Shown here: positions 1 through 5,695 of the stretch, piece after piece
Layout: each line of letters starts with the position of its first letter
Position numbering within the stretch: the stretch's first letter is position 1
From: Chloroflexota bacterium
GTDB lineage: Bacteria > Chloroflexota > Anaerolineae > Fen-1058
Direction of reading: 5' to 3'
Assembly (NCBI GenBank): GCA_016219235.1
Contig: JACRBO010000191.1
Location: 1 to 8,371 of the forward strand
DNA: 8,371 nucleotides
Translations under genes and position numbers: made by a program
Notes under the pieces: model-generated
Database searches by the model: none
What the model saw: only the letters and a program-made list of their open reading frames with translations
What the model was told of the DNA's origin: nothing

Positions 1-1170
1 ACCGGCGACTTCAAGTTCGATCACACCCCGGTCGATGGCAAGCCGACCGATTTTGCGAAGCTGGCCGAATTTGGCGGACGCGGTGTGATGGCGCTGATGT
101 CGGACTCCACCAATGCCGATCAGCCCGGCACCACCCCATCGGAACGCGTGGTGGACGTGGCCTTCGCGCAGGTCTTCCGTGAGGCGAAAGGCCGCATCAT
201 CGTCGGCACGTTCGCGTCCTTGATCTCGCGCATTCAGCAGGTCGCCAATGCCGCCGTGAAGAACAATCGCAAGCTGGCCTTCACCGGCACCAGCATGGTG
301 GAAAACGTGAAGATGGCGCAGAAGTTGGGCTATCTGGATCTGCCCGGTGATCTGATTGTGCGGCTGGAAGATACCAAAAAGATGGCGTCCGATCGAGTAG
401 TGATCATGACCACGGGCACACAGGGCGAGCCGTCATCGGTGCTGGCGCGCGTCTCGATGGGGCAGCACTCGCAAATTCAGGTCGAGCGCGGCGATACCAT
501 CATCATGTCTTCGCATCCCATTCCGGGCAACGAGGAAACGGTCAACCGCACGATCAACCGCCTGTTCCAGCGCGGCGCGAACGTACTGTACGATCCCATC
601 GCGCAGGTGCACGTGTCCGGCCACGCCTCACAGGAAGAGCAGAAGCTGATGCTCAATCTCGTGAAGCCGGAATACTTCATCCCCGTGCACGGCGAATTGC
701 GTCACCTGCGCGCGCACGAGGCGTTGGCGCGACAGGTGGGCATCGCCCCCAACAACATCTTTGTCATCGAGAACGGCTACTCAGTCGAGTTCAGCGATGG
801 CGAAGCGCGCATCGGCGAACGCGTGCCGGGCGGCTACATCTACATCGATGGTTCCGGCGTCGGCGATGTCGGTCCGACGGTGCTGCGCGATCGCGAGATT
901 CTGGGCCGCGACGGTTTTGTGATGGCGGTGATTCATCGCGATCCCGAGACCGGCCAGCTGGTCGATCAACCGGAGTTGATCACCAAGGGCTTCATTCACT
1001 CCGACGAGGGCAAAGACACGCTGAACGGCGCCACGGACATTGTCACGCGCATCGCGCAGGACACCACGTTGAGCGACAAGGCGTTGCGCGACCGCCTGGG
1101 CGATAAGTTGAGCGAGTACCTGTATCACGAGACCAAACGCCGCCCGATGATTATTCCGGTGTTGTCGTAA
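1..1170 (+). CDS. rnj: Ribonuclease J, 5'-truncated by the window edge
   Basis: RNase J is a cytoplasmic metallo-beta-lactamase/beta-CASP ribonuclease with endonuclease and 5'-3' exonuclease activity in mRNA turnover and rRNA maturation. The frame is open from base 1, giving 389 residues without a start. Visible in order: TGDFKFD (residues 1-7, with a metal-binding Asp), SDSTN (34-38), TGTQGEP (138-144), HVSGHA (204-209) and PVHGE (228-232), which are the beta-CASP motifs and C-terminal metal ligands. The C-terminal domain follows, ending in KRRPMIIPVLS. The 22-residue spacing from His208 to His230 matches what I recall for Bacillus subtilis RNase J1 (His368 to His390). About 160 N-terminal residues, including the HxHxDH metal site, therefore lie outside the window. 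Nothing visible suggests decay. The GTG at 85 and nearby ATGs are internal codons, not starts. A hairpin begins 13 bases after the stop. Family assignment is secure; J1 versus J2 cannot be decided. Confidence 0.96.
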   Translation, partial: TGDFKFDHTPVDGKPTDFAKLAEFGGRGVMALMSDSTNADQPGTTPSERVVDVAFAQVFREAKGRIIVGTFASLISRIQQVANAAVKNNRKLAFTGTSMVENVKMAQKLGYLDLPGDLIVRLEDTKKMASDRVVIMTTGTQGEPSSVLARVSMGQHSQIQVERGDTIIMSSHPIPGNEETVNRTINRLFQRGANVLYDPIAQVHVSGHASQEEQKLMLNLVKPEYFIPVHGELRHLRAHEALARQVGIAPNNIFVIENGYSVEFSDGEARIGERVPGGYIYIDGSGVGDVGPTVLRDREILGRDGFVMAVIHRDPETGQLVDQPELITKGFIHSDEGKDTLNGATDIVTRIAQDTTLSDKALRDRLGDKLSEYLYHETKRRPMIIPVLS

Positions 1171-1183
1171 CTGACCATCGACA

Positions 1184-1236
1184 GAGGGACGGAGAGATGG
1201 AGGGAACGCGAGATTCTCTCCATCTCTCCGTTTCTC
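1184..1236 (+). terminator. Long hairpin after RNase J, possible terminator
   Basis: Bases 1184-1206 pair with 1214-1236 over 23 positions, including three G-T wobbles, around a 7-base loop (1207-1213). The 13-base core CGGAGAGATGGAG (1190-1202) is perfectly complementary to 1218-1230. Pyrimidine-rich sequence with short T runs follows, but there is no clean T tract, so intrinsic termination is plausible rather than shown. The purine-rich words recur just downstream as TCTCTCCATC-like copies up to 1250. The hairpin lies in the 90-base gap between RNase J and the glycosyltransferase, and it could equally be an intergenic repeat without a termination role. Confidence 0.45.
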
Positions 1237-1260
1237 ATTCTCTCCATCCATTTCGCCACA

Positions 1261-2280
1261 ATGAAGATTTCGCTCATCATCACTGTTCTCAACGAAGCCC
1301 GGTCGCTGCCAACGCTGCTCGATTCGATCGCGGCGCAGACTCGCCAACCCGATGAGGTCGTGATCTGCGACGGCGGCTCGATCGACGGCACGCTGGAGTT
1401 ACTCAGCGCCGAAACACGTTTCCCCGTGCGCGTGATTGAACGTCCCGGCAGCAACATCTCGCAAGGCCGCAACGCTGCCATTGAAGCGGCGACCGGTGAG
1501 GTGATCGCATCCACGGACGCAGGCGTGCGGCTCGATCCGAGGTGGCTGGAGAAACTTGTCGAGCCACTGGCCCCCATCCCGACCTGTGCGCCAGCCCACT
1601 TTAGTGTCCCCCGTTCCGAAAAGATGGGACTGGGGAAGGAGGTCGTGGCCGGTTTCTTCCTGCCCGACGTACACACACCCTTCGAGATCGCGATGGGCGC
1701 GACAGTGCTGCCGCAACTCAAGGACATTGATCCGGCGAAGTTCTTGCCGTCAAGCCGCAGTGTGGCCTTCACTAAGACCGCGTGGCAAGCGGTGGGTGGC
1801 TATCCCGAATGGCTGGACTACTGCGAGGATTTGATCTTTGATTTGGCGCTGCGGGACAAAGTTGGCGCATTCGCCTTTGCGCCGGAGGCGATTGTTTACT
1901 TCAGGCCGCGATCATCCATCAAGTCGTTCTTCAAGCAATACTACCTCTATGCGCGCGGCGACGGCAAAACTAATCTGTGGCTGAAGCGGCATCTCATTCG
2001 ATATGCCACTTATTTGATCGCCCTGCCCGCCATTACCTGGCTCACCGCGAAGATACATCCCGGGTTCGCGCTGTTGTATGCAGTGGGTGCAGCCGTCTAT
2101 CTCAAGCAACCTTATCAACACCTGCGAGCCATGAAACACCCGCTGGATCGATCGGGACAGCTCAAAGCGATCGGCTGGATTCCTGTCATCCGCGTCGTGG
2201 GTGACATCGCCAAGATGGTGGGTTATCCGGTGGGGATGTGGTGGCGGAGAAGAAGACGGATCGGCGGGATAGGCGGATGA
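1261..2280 (+). CDS. Family 2 glycosyltransferase with C-terminal membrane region
   Basis: This is a predicted membrane-associated GT-A fold glycosyltransferase that transfers a sugar from a nucleotide-sugar donor; donor and acceptor cannot be told from sequence. The N-terminus MKISLIITVLNEA is the standard GT2 opening, followed by QPDEVVICDGGSIDGT (residues 29-44). TDAG (85-88) stands where the DxD metal motif usually lies. CED (188-190) in the stretch before LIFDLAL is the likely catalytic-base region. Residues 246-282 are hydrophobic enough for one or two membrane segments, and 303-322 is a weaker candidate. The ATG at 1261 is chosen because it opens the domain exactly; no clear Shine-Dalgarno site precedes it. 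The last residues (RRRRRIGGIGG) are low-complexity and encoded by a repeat that abuts the next gene, so the natural C-terminus may have been replaced. The gene meets the downstream minus-strand gene with one base between stops, leaving no room for a separate terminator. Confidence 0.92.
   Translation: MKISLIITVLNEARSLPTLLDSIAAQTRQPDEVVICDGGSIDGTLELLSAETRFPVRVIERPGSNISQGRNAAIEAATGEVIASTDAGVRLDPRWLEKLVEPLAPIPTCAPAHFSVPRSEKMGLGKEVVAGFFLPDVHTPFEIAMGATVLPQLKDIDPAKFLPSSRSVAFTKTAWQAVGGYPEWLDYCEDLIFDLALRDKVGAFAFAPEAIVYFRPRSSIKSFFKQYYLYARGDGKTNLWLKRHLIRYATYLIALPAITWLTAKIHPGFALLYAVGAAVYLKQPYQHLRAMKHPLDRSGQLKAIGWIPVIRVVGDIAKMVGYPVGMWWRRRRRIGGIGG
2255..2280 (+). repeat. Left inverted repeat flanking the GxxExxY gene
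   Basis: Read on the plus strand, this 26-base stretch has three blocks, GACGGAT, CGGGATA and CGGAT, separated by 3 and 2 bases. The same blocks in the same order, separated by 2 and 2 bases, occur on the minus strand at 3116-3091. The two copies are thus inverted around the GxxExxY gene. This copy is coding: it supplies the final codons and the TGA stop of the glycosyltransferase. It ends one base before the stop codon of the GxxExxY gene. Confidence 0.6.
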
Positions 2281-2281
2281 A

Positions 2282-3070
2282 TCAGGCGCGCACGACGACC
2301 GGCTGAAGACGGACGGCGTTGAAGTTGGCGATGATGCCGATTTGAAGGTCGTTACTGCGCAGCCAATCTTTCAGGGCGGCGAGGTGAAGAGCGCGAGTGT
2401 CACCCATCGCTACCGGAAAGACCATTACCTTTCCCTCTACGATCAGATGGTTGAAAGGGATGTCACCCAGAATGTGATCTTTGTATTTGACTTGCATTCG
2501 TTTGAGTGGCGCAATTTCAAGTCCTCGCACCCGCAGTTCATGAAAGCACGCATTGGGGTACATGCGATGAATGAAACCCGGCCCCAACACCGTGTGCACC
2601 TCGTATAGACCGCCGATCACTTGATGCGTCAGGTCAGGATATAACCAATCGGCTGGCGGCTGCTCATCGGCACGCACTGTCACCGGGTTCAGTTCACGAT
2701 CAAAGAACACTCGCTCAAACTGGGGCTGCTCACTGCCAAAGTTGCACAGCAGGCCCACTTTCTTACCTACCGTCTTCAGATACGATTGCGTTTGCGCCTT
2801 GTTGAGCGGTGTCAACCTGGGCGTGGCCTTGTTCTCTACAACGATTTCTTGCACGACAAACAAGTCCAGCCGCTGCTTGCCGATTAGCCGATCTTTATAG
2901 ATGATGCAATATTCATCCTGTTGGCTGACGGCAAAACCACGCTGCTGCAATTCCAGCATAAACGCCCGTTCGTACAGCGCTTCCGGCAAGTTCCGCGACG
3001 TGTGGTTATACACTTCATAGTACGCGCCGATGATCGCCCCGGTCAGTTCACGATGCAGCAGTTCCGTCAT
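2282..3070 (-). CDS. Tandem GxxExxY (PD-(D/E)XK-like) protein, second domain degenerate
   Basis: This resembles the GxxExxY family, a PD-(D/E)XK-like fold of unknown cellular role, usually about 125 residues. This 262-residue protein contains two copies. Domain 1 (about 5-123) has IIGAYYEVYN, NLPEALY (27-33, with Glu30 and Tyr33 of the family motif but Asn for its Gly), RLDLFV with Asp69, VVENKA with Glu79 and Lys81, KAQTQSYLK and GLLCNFG. Domain 2 (about 144-262) repeats the layout (VIGGLYEVH, LGPGFIHRMY, VKYKDHILG, IGIIANFN). There His168 replaces the Glu, Asn207 the Asp, and Val217 and Pro219 the E-x-K pair, so it looks catalytically dead. The ATG at 3070 has a good AAAGGAG site at 3087-3081 with a 10-base spacer. 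The gene follows the dipeptidase on the same strand after 49 bases and is bounded by inverted repeats. Nuclease activity is inferred from fold only, and function is unknown. Confidence 0.88.
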   Translation of the reverse strand: MTELLHRELTGAIIGAYYEVYNHTSRNLPEALYERAFMLELQQRGFAVSQQDEYCIIYKDRLIGKQRLDLFVVQEIVVENKATPRLTPLNKAQTQSYLKTVGKKVGLLCNFGSEQPQFERVFFDRELNPVTVRADEQPPADWLYPDLTHQVIGGLYEVHTVLGPGFIHRMYPNACFHELRVRGLEIAPLKRMQVKYKDHILGDIPFNHLIVEGKVMVFPVAMGDTRALHLAALKDWLRSNDLQIGIIANFNAVRLQPVVVRA

Positions 3071-3090
3071 CGCACAATCGCTCCTTTCGC

Positions 3091-3116
3091 TTAATCCGTT
3101 TATCCCGTAATCCGTC
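3091..3116 (-). repeat. Right inverted repeat flanking the GxxExxY gene
   Basis: On the minus strand this reads GACGGAT, two bases, CGGGATA, two bases, CGGAT, then TAA. It matches the block order of the copy at 2255-2280 in inverted orientation, with about 19 identical core bases and a one-base length difference in the first spacer. It lies between the dipeptidase stop codon (3122-3120) and the Shine-Dalgarno site of the GxxExxY gene. On the plus strand the word TAATCCGT therefore appears twice (3092-3099 and 3108-3115). Confidence 0.6.
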
Positions 3117-3119
3117 TCC

Positions 3120-4187
3120 CTATGGCAACACCTCCCTCAACAACCTCAACCAGTTTCCCCCCATAATCAACTCGATGTCCTTCTCCGCGTAACCCAATTT
3201 CGCCAGCGCCGGACCGATGATGTGCAAGTCGGCCACCGTATCGAAGCCGGCCGGGGTCGAGCGCATGCCGAAGCCGCCGTCGAAGTCCGTGCCGATGCCG
3301 GCATGCCGCGCATCACCTGCGATCTGACACACATGATCGATCGCGCGGGCGACGGTGTCCGCTGTGGCCGCCTCTTTGGGATCGCCATGATTCCAGCCGC
3401 GCAATAAGAACTTGTTGAACAACACCGCGCCGATGATGCCGTCCCGATCGATCAAGGCCTTGATCATGTCGTCGGACAGATGTCGATCGATGTTCTCACT
3501 CAGCACGCGCGGATTAGCGTGGCTGGCGATGATGCGGCCCGGATACCGCTCGATCGCCTGAAAAAAAGCCTCTTCCGCCATGTGACTGGTGTCCAGCACC
3601 ATGCCGTACTTCGACATCGCATGCAGCAGGCGCACGCCCTCTTCAGTCAACGGCCCCGGTTCGGACGTGCCGCCGCAATAGCGCGTGGCCGCCCAGGCCG
3701 GACCGACGAAACGCAGGCCGCGCGCATACCACAGCCCGATATCGTCCGGCGTCTGGATCGCATCGCCGCCTTCCATCAGGTAGACAATGCCGACCTGACG
3801 CTGATCGAAATCGCCGCGCCACGAGCGCAAGACGATGTCCAGATCGTGACGCTGCCGGATCACCCGGATGTTGGGACTGATCGTCGCCAGCTCTTCGTAC
3901 ACCTCGATCTGCCGCATCGCCTGCACGTGCGCCTCGCCAGAGGTCCGATAGGCCAGCTCCAGCTGATCGGTTTGTTTGCGGTCCGGCAGGGTCCACAACG
4001 TGCCAAACACGACGGCGACGTTGCCCCTCAGCCATTCCGGCAGGCCCAGCATCGCCACCCCGTTGGCGGCCTCCGCCGGGCCGCCGGCTTCGTCGGCGCG
4101 GATGCCGTGCGCGCTGCGCACATAGTTGCGGCCATAAAACAGCATGGTTGACGCAATATCTTCGTGAGCATCGACAATGATTGACAA
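3120..4187 (-). CDS. Membrane dipeptidase-like zinc peptidase (family M19)
   Basis: Family M19 enzymes are binuclear zinc dipeptidases that cleave dipeptides, sometimes with D-amino acids. Numbered from the start chosen here (355 residues), the ligands expected from renal dipeptidase are all present: His8 and Asp10 in DAHED, Glu139 in MEGGDA, His202 in DTSH and His223 in SHANPR. The substrate-binding Asp301 sits in GTDFDGG. Length is normal for the family. No signal peptide or lipobox is seen, so a cytoplasmic location is inferred. The start is TTG at 4187, because GGAGG at 4197-4193 lies five bases upstream. An in-frame TTG at 4199 would add four residues, but that Shine-Dalgarno site would then overlap its first codons. 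A terminator hairpin of the upstream gene sits directly before the start. The amino acid transporter ATPase next door hints at peptide or amino acid scavenging, though adjacency is the only evidence. Confidence 0.93.
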   Translation of the reverse strand: MSIIVDAHEDIASTMLFYGRNYVRSAHGIRADEAGGPAEAANGVAMLGLPEWLRGNVAVVFGTLWTLPDRKQTDQLELAYRTSGEAHVQAMRQIEVYEELATISPNIRVIRQRHDLDIVLRSWRGDFDQRQVGIVYLMEGGDAIQTPDDIGLWYARGLRFVGPAWAATRYCGGTSEPGPLTEEGVRLLHAMSKYGMVLDTSHMAEEAFFQAIERYPGRIIASHANPRVLSENIDRHLSDDMIKALIDRDGIIGAVLFNKFLLRGWNHGDPKEAATADTVARAIDHVCQIAGDARHAGIGTDFDGGFGMRSTPAGFDTVADLHIIGPALAKLGYAEKDIELIMGGNWLRLLREVLP

Positions 4188-4192
4188 GGCAT

Positions 4193-4197
4193 CCTCC
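4193..4197 (-). promoter_or_regulatory. Shine-Dalgarno GGAGG deciding the dipeptidase start
   Basis: On the minus strand GGAGG is followed by ATGCC and then TTG at 4187, an ideal five-base spacer. The ATG inside the spacer is out of frame with the peptidase. The site overlaps the other in-frame TTG (4199), which argues against that start. Confidence 0.7.
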
Positions 4198-4239
4198 AAA
4201 CAAAAAGCGGAATGCGAACTGACAGGTTTCGCATTCCGC
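4198..4239 (-). terminator. Intrinsic terminator of the CoA-binding/ABC ATPase operon
   Basis: A perfect 12-bp stem (4239-4228 with 4218-4207; arms GCGGAATGCGAA and TTCGCATTCCGC) encloses a 9-base loop. On the minus strand it is followed by TTTTTGTTT. It begins 18 bases after the ATPase stop codon, the right place and strand to end that transcript. Its T tract touches the Shine-Dalgarno site of the dipeptidase gene, so it may also lie in that gene's leader. Confidence 0.88.
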
Positions 4240-4257
4240 AGGTTGCATTCGACAATA

Positions 4258-5037
4258 TCAGTGCAAAATCTGGCTCAAGAACTGTCGGGTGCGCTCTTCG
4301 CGCGGCGCTTTGAAAAACTCATCGGGGGTGCTGCTCTCGATGATCTGGCCGTGATCCATGAAGATCACCTGATCGGCGGCATTGCGCGCAAAGCCCATCT
4401 CGTGCGTCACGCACACCATAGTCATACCGCTCTTCGCCAGTTCCTGCATGACATCCAGTACCTCTTTGATCATTTCGGGATCGAGCGCGCTGGTGGGTTC
4501 GTCGAAGAGCATGATCTTGGGATTCATCGCCAGCGCCCGCGCGATGGCGACGCGCTGCTGCTGCCCGCCCGAGAGTTGCCCCGGATATTGATTGGCCTTT
4601 TCGGGGATGCCCACGCGCTTGAGCTGCTCCAGCCCCACGCGCCGGGCCTCTTCGATCTTGCGCTTGCGCACCACCCGCTGGGCGACGACGATGTTCTCAA
4701 GCGCGGTCAGATGCGGGAACAAATTGAACTGCTGAAACACCATACCCACTTCGGCGCGAATGGCGTTGATGTTTTTGGAGTTGTGCGTCATTTTGATGCC
4801 GTCCACCCAGATTTCGCCGCTGGTGGGCGTCTCCAGGTGATTGATGCAGCGCAGCACCGTCGATTTGCCGGAACCGCTCGGCCCGATGATGACCAGCACC
4901 TTGCCCGCCCCCACCGTCAAATTCACTTCGTCGACGGCGCGCCGTTTGCCAAACTGCTTGATCAGATTCTTGATGACGATCATGTCGCTTGAGTGAGGTT
5001 CCATCGTGCTCTTTTCCCCGGCCTGGATGGGCGGCAT
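4258..5037 (-). CDS. Polar amino acid ABC transporter ATP-binding protein (GlnQ/HisP type)
   Basis: This is the cytoplasmic ATPase subunit that would power an amino acid importer. Walker [10 protein letters not shown] is at residues 52-60, the Q-loop in VFQQFNLF (100-107), signature LSGGQQQR at 155-162, Walker [13 protein letters not shown] at 175-186 and the H-loop His212 in [24 protein letters not shown] and the C-terminal [12 protein letters not shown] tail are typical of the polar amino acid subfamily. At 259 residues it is slightly longer than usual because of the N-terminus. The ATG at 5037 is preceded by GAGG four bases upstream and lies six bases after the stop of the CoA-binding gene, suggesting translational coupling. 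ATGs at 5004 and 4983 are shorter alternatives, the last fitting the domain start best. No permease or solute-binding protein gene is in the window, so substrate is unknown. An intrinsic terminator follows. Confidence 0.94.
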   Translation of the reverse strand: MPPIQAGEKSTMEPHSSDMIVIKNLIKQFGKRRAVDEVNLTVGAGKVLVIIGPSGSGKSTVLRCINHLETPTSGEIWVDGIKMTHNSKNINAIRAEVGMVFQQFNLFPHLTALENIVVAQRVVRKRKIEEARRVGLEQLKRVGIPEKANQYPGQLSGGQQQRVAIARALAMNPKIMLFDEPTSALDPEMIKEVLDVMQELAKSGMTMVCVTHEMGFARNAADQVIFMDHGQIIESSTPDEFFKAPREERTRQFLSQILH

Positions 5038-5043
5038 TATACC

Positions 5044-5472
5044 TCAAAACTTGCGCGGACTAACGGCCAGCGACGGCGTCTTCGACGGCGCCAACACCAT
5101 CACACATTCGTCGTAGATCACGCCGAGGCCATGCTCTTCGCAATACCGAATGGCTGCGGCCGATTCCGCGCCCGGCTGCAACCACACGCGCTTGAGGCCG
5201 ATCGCATCCGCTTCGCGCACGATCTGCTCGGTCACCTGAGGCGGCACAACCACGACGATGCCATCGACCGGTTCAGGCAGCGACGCCAGATCGGGATAGC
5301 AAGGATCGCCTTCCACCGTGTCGTGGCTGCGATGCACCGCCAGCACTCGATAACCTTTGTCCCTCAAATCGCGGTAGACGATGTTGCCAAATTTCTGCCG
5401 ATCGTGCGAGACGCCCACCACGGCCAACGTGTCCTGCGCGATGAACTCGTCAATCGCCGTCTGCGTTGTCAT
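5044..5472 (-). CDS. CoA-binding domain protein (CoA_binding_2/YccU-like)
   Basis: This is a small single-domain Rossmann-fold protein of the CoA-binding family, related to the nucleotide-binding domain of succinyl-CoA synthetase alpha; its cellular role is unknown. The glycine-containing motif AVVGVSHDRQKFGN (residues 17-30) opens the fold. GYRVLAVHR (40-48) follows, where many relatives have a V-N-P motif. Then come VDGIVVVVPP (69-78), KRVWLQPGAES (94-104) and YDECVMV (120-126), the usual family closing strand. At 142 residues it is the normal length for a stand-alone member. AAGGAG at 5483-5478 with a five-base spacer supports the ATG at 5472. The stop is six bases from the start of the ABC ATPase gene, so the two form an operon. 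That pairing is unusual and gives no clear functional link. A long palindromic repeat lies 47 bases upstream. Confidence 0.92.
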   Translation of the reverse strand: MTTQTAIDEFIAQDTLAVVGVSHDRQKFGNIVYRDLRDKGYRVLAVHRSHDTVEGDPCYPDLASLPEPVDGIVVVVPPQVTEQIVREADAIGLKRVWLQPGAESAAAIRYCEEHGLGVIYDECVMVLAPSKTPSLAVSPRKF

Positions 5473-5519
5473 TCGGACTCCTTCGAGAAGGATAGCGTCT
5501 GCTTCAACCAGGGACAGTC

Positions 5520-5661
5520 AACGTCATTCCCGCGCGCTTCTGGCGGGAATCCAGCCGCTCAGTCCGCGTAAGTGGCCGACAATCACTCTGGATGCCCGAC
5601 ACGCCCTGTCCGCCGCGCTGCGGCGGGGGCGCGCCTGGCGAAAGCATTCGGGCATGACGTT
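5520..5661. repeat. 142-base palindromic intergenic repeat with terminal inverted repeats
   Basis: The ends AACGTCATTCCCG (5520-5532) and the complement of 5649-5661 match at 12 of 13 bases. Inside, ATTCCCGC (5526-5533) pairs with GCGGGAAT (5543-5550) around a 9-base loop, and CCGCCGC (5610-5616) pairs with GCGGCGG (5620-5626) around a 3-base loop. GGGAATCCAG and CTGGATGCCC form a further inner pair between the halves. This layout, starting CGTCATTCCCG and ending in CATGACG, resembles a repeat type I recall as common in bacterial intergenic regions. I see no target-site duplication and no coding capacity. It fills most of the 223-base gap between the radical SAM stop and the CoA-binding gene start; the rest of that gap holds only the Shine-Dalgarno site. 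Confidence 0.75.
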
Positions 5662-5695
5662 ACATCGGCCCTACTTAATGACATCAAAGGCATAG

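Noticed and set aside
781..1347. A minus-strand frame spanning the end of RNase J and the start of the glycosyltransferase
   Set aside because: It crosses two well-supported genes and the hairpin between them, and shows no domain.
2255..3116. Calling the inverted-repeat unit a classical insertion sequence
   Set aside because: There is no transposase and no visible target duplication, and the repeats are three short blocks rather than long exact termini; it is kept as a hypothesis under findings.
3480..4151. A 223-codon plus-strand frame opposite the dipeptidase
   Set aside because: Antisense to a complete M19 peptidase with all ligands and no recognisable domain of its own.
4177..4992. A 271-codon plus-strand frame opposite the ABC ATPase
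   Set aside because: The opposite strand carries every ABC ATPase motif, and the His/Asp/Leu-rich translation is a typical antisense shadow.
5473..5695. A possible precursor peptide gene beside the radical SAM enzyme
   Set aside because: The interval is mostly the palindromic repeat; short frames through it are products of GC-rich inverted repeats, and no start with a Shine-Dalgarno site is visible. The other flank (6596-6707) is also repeat.
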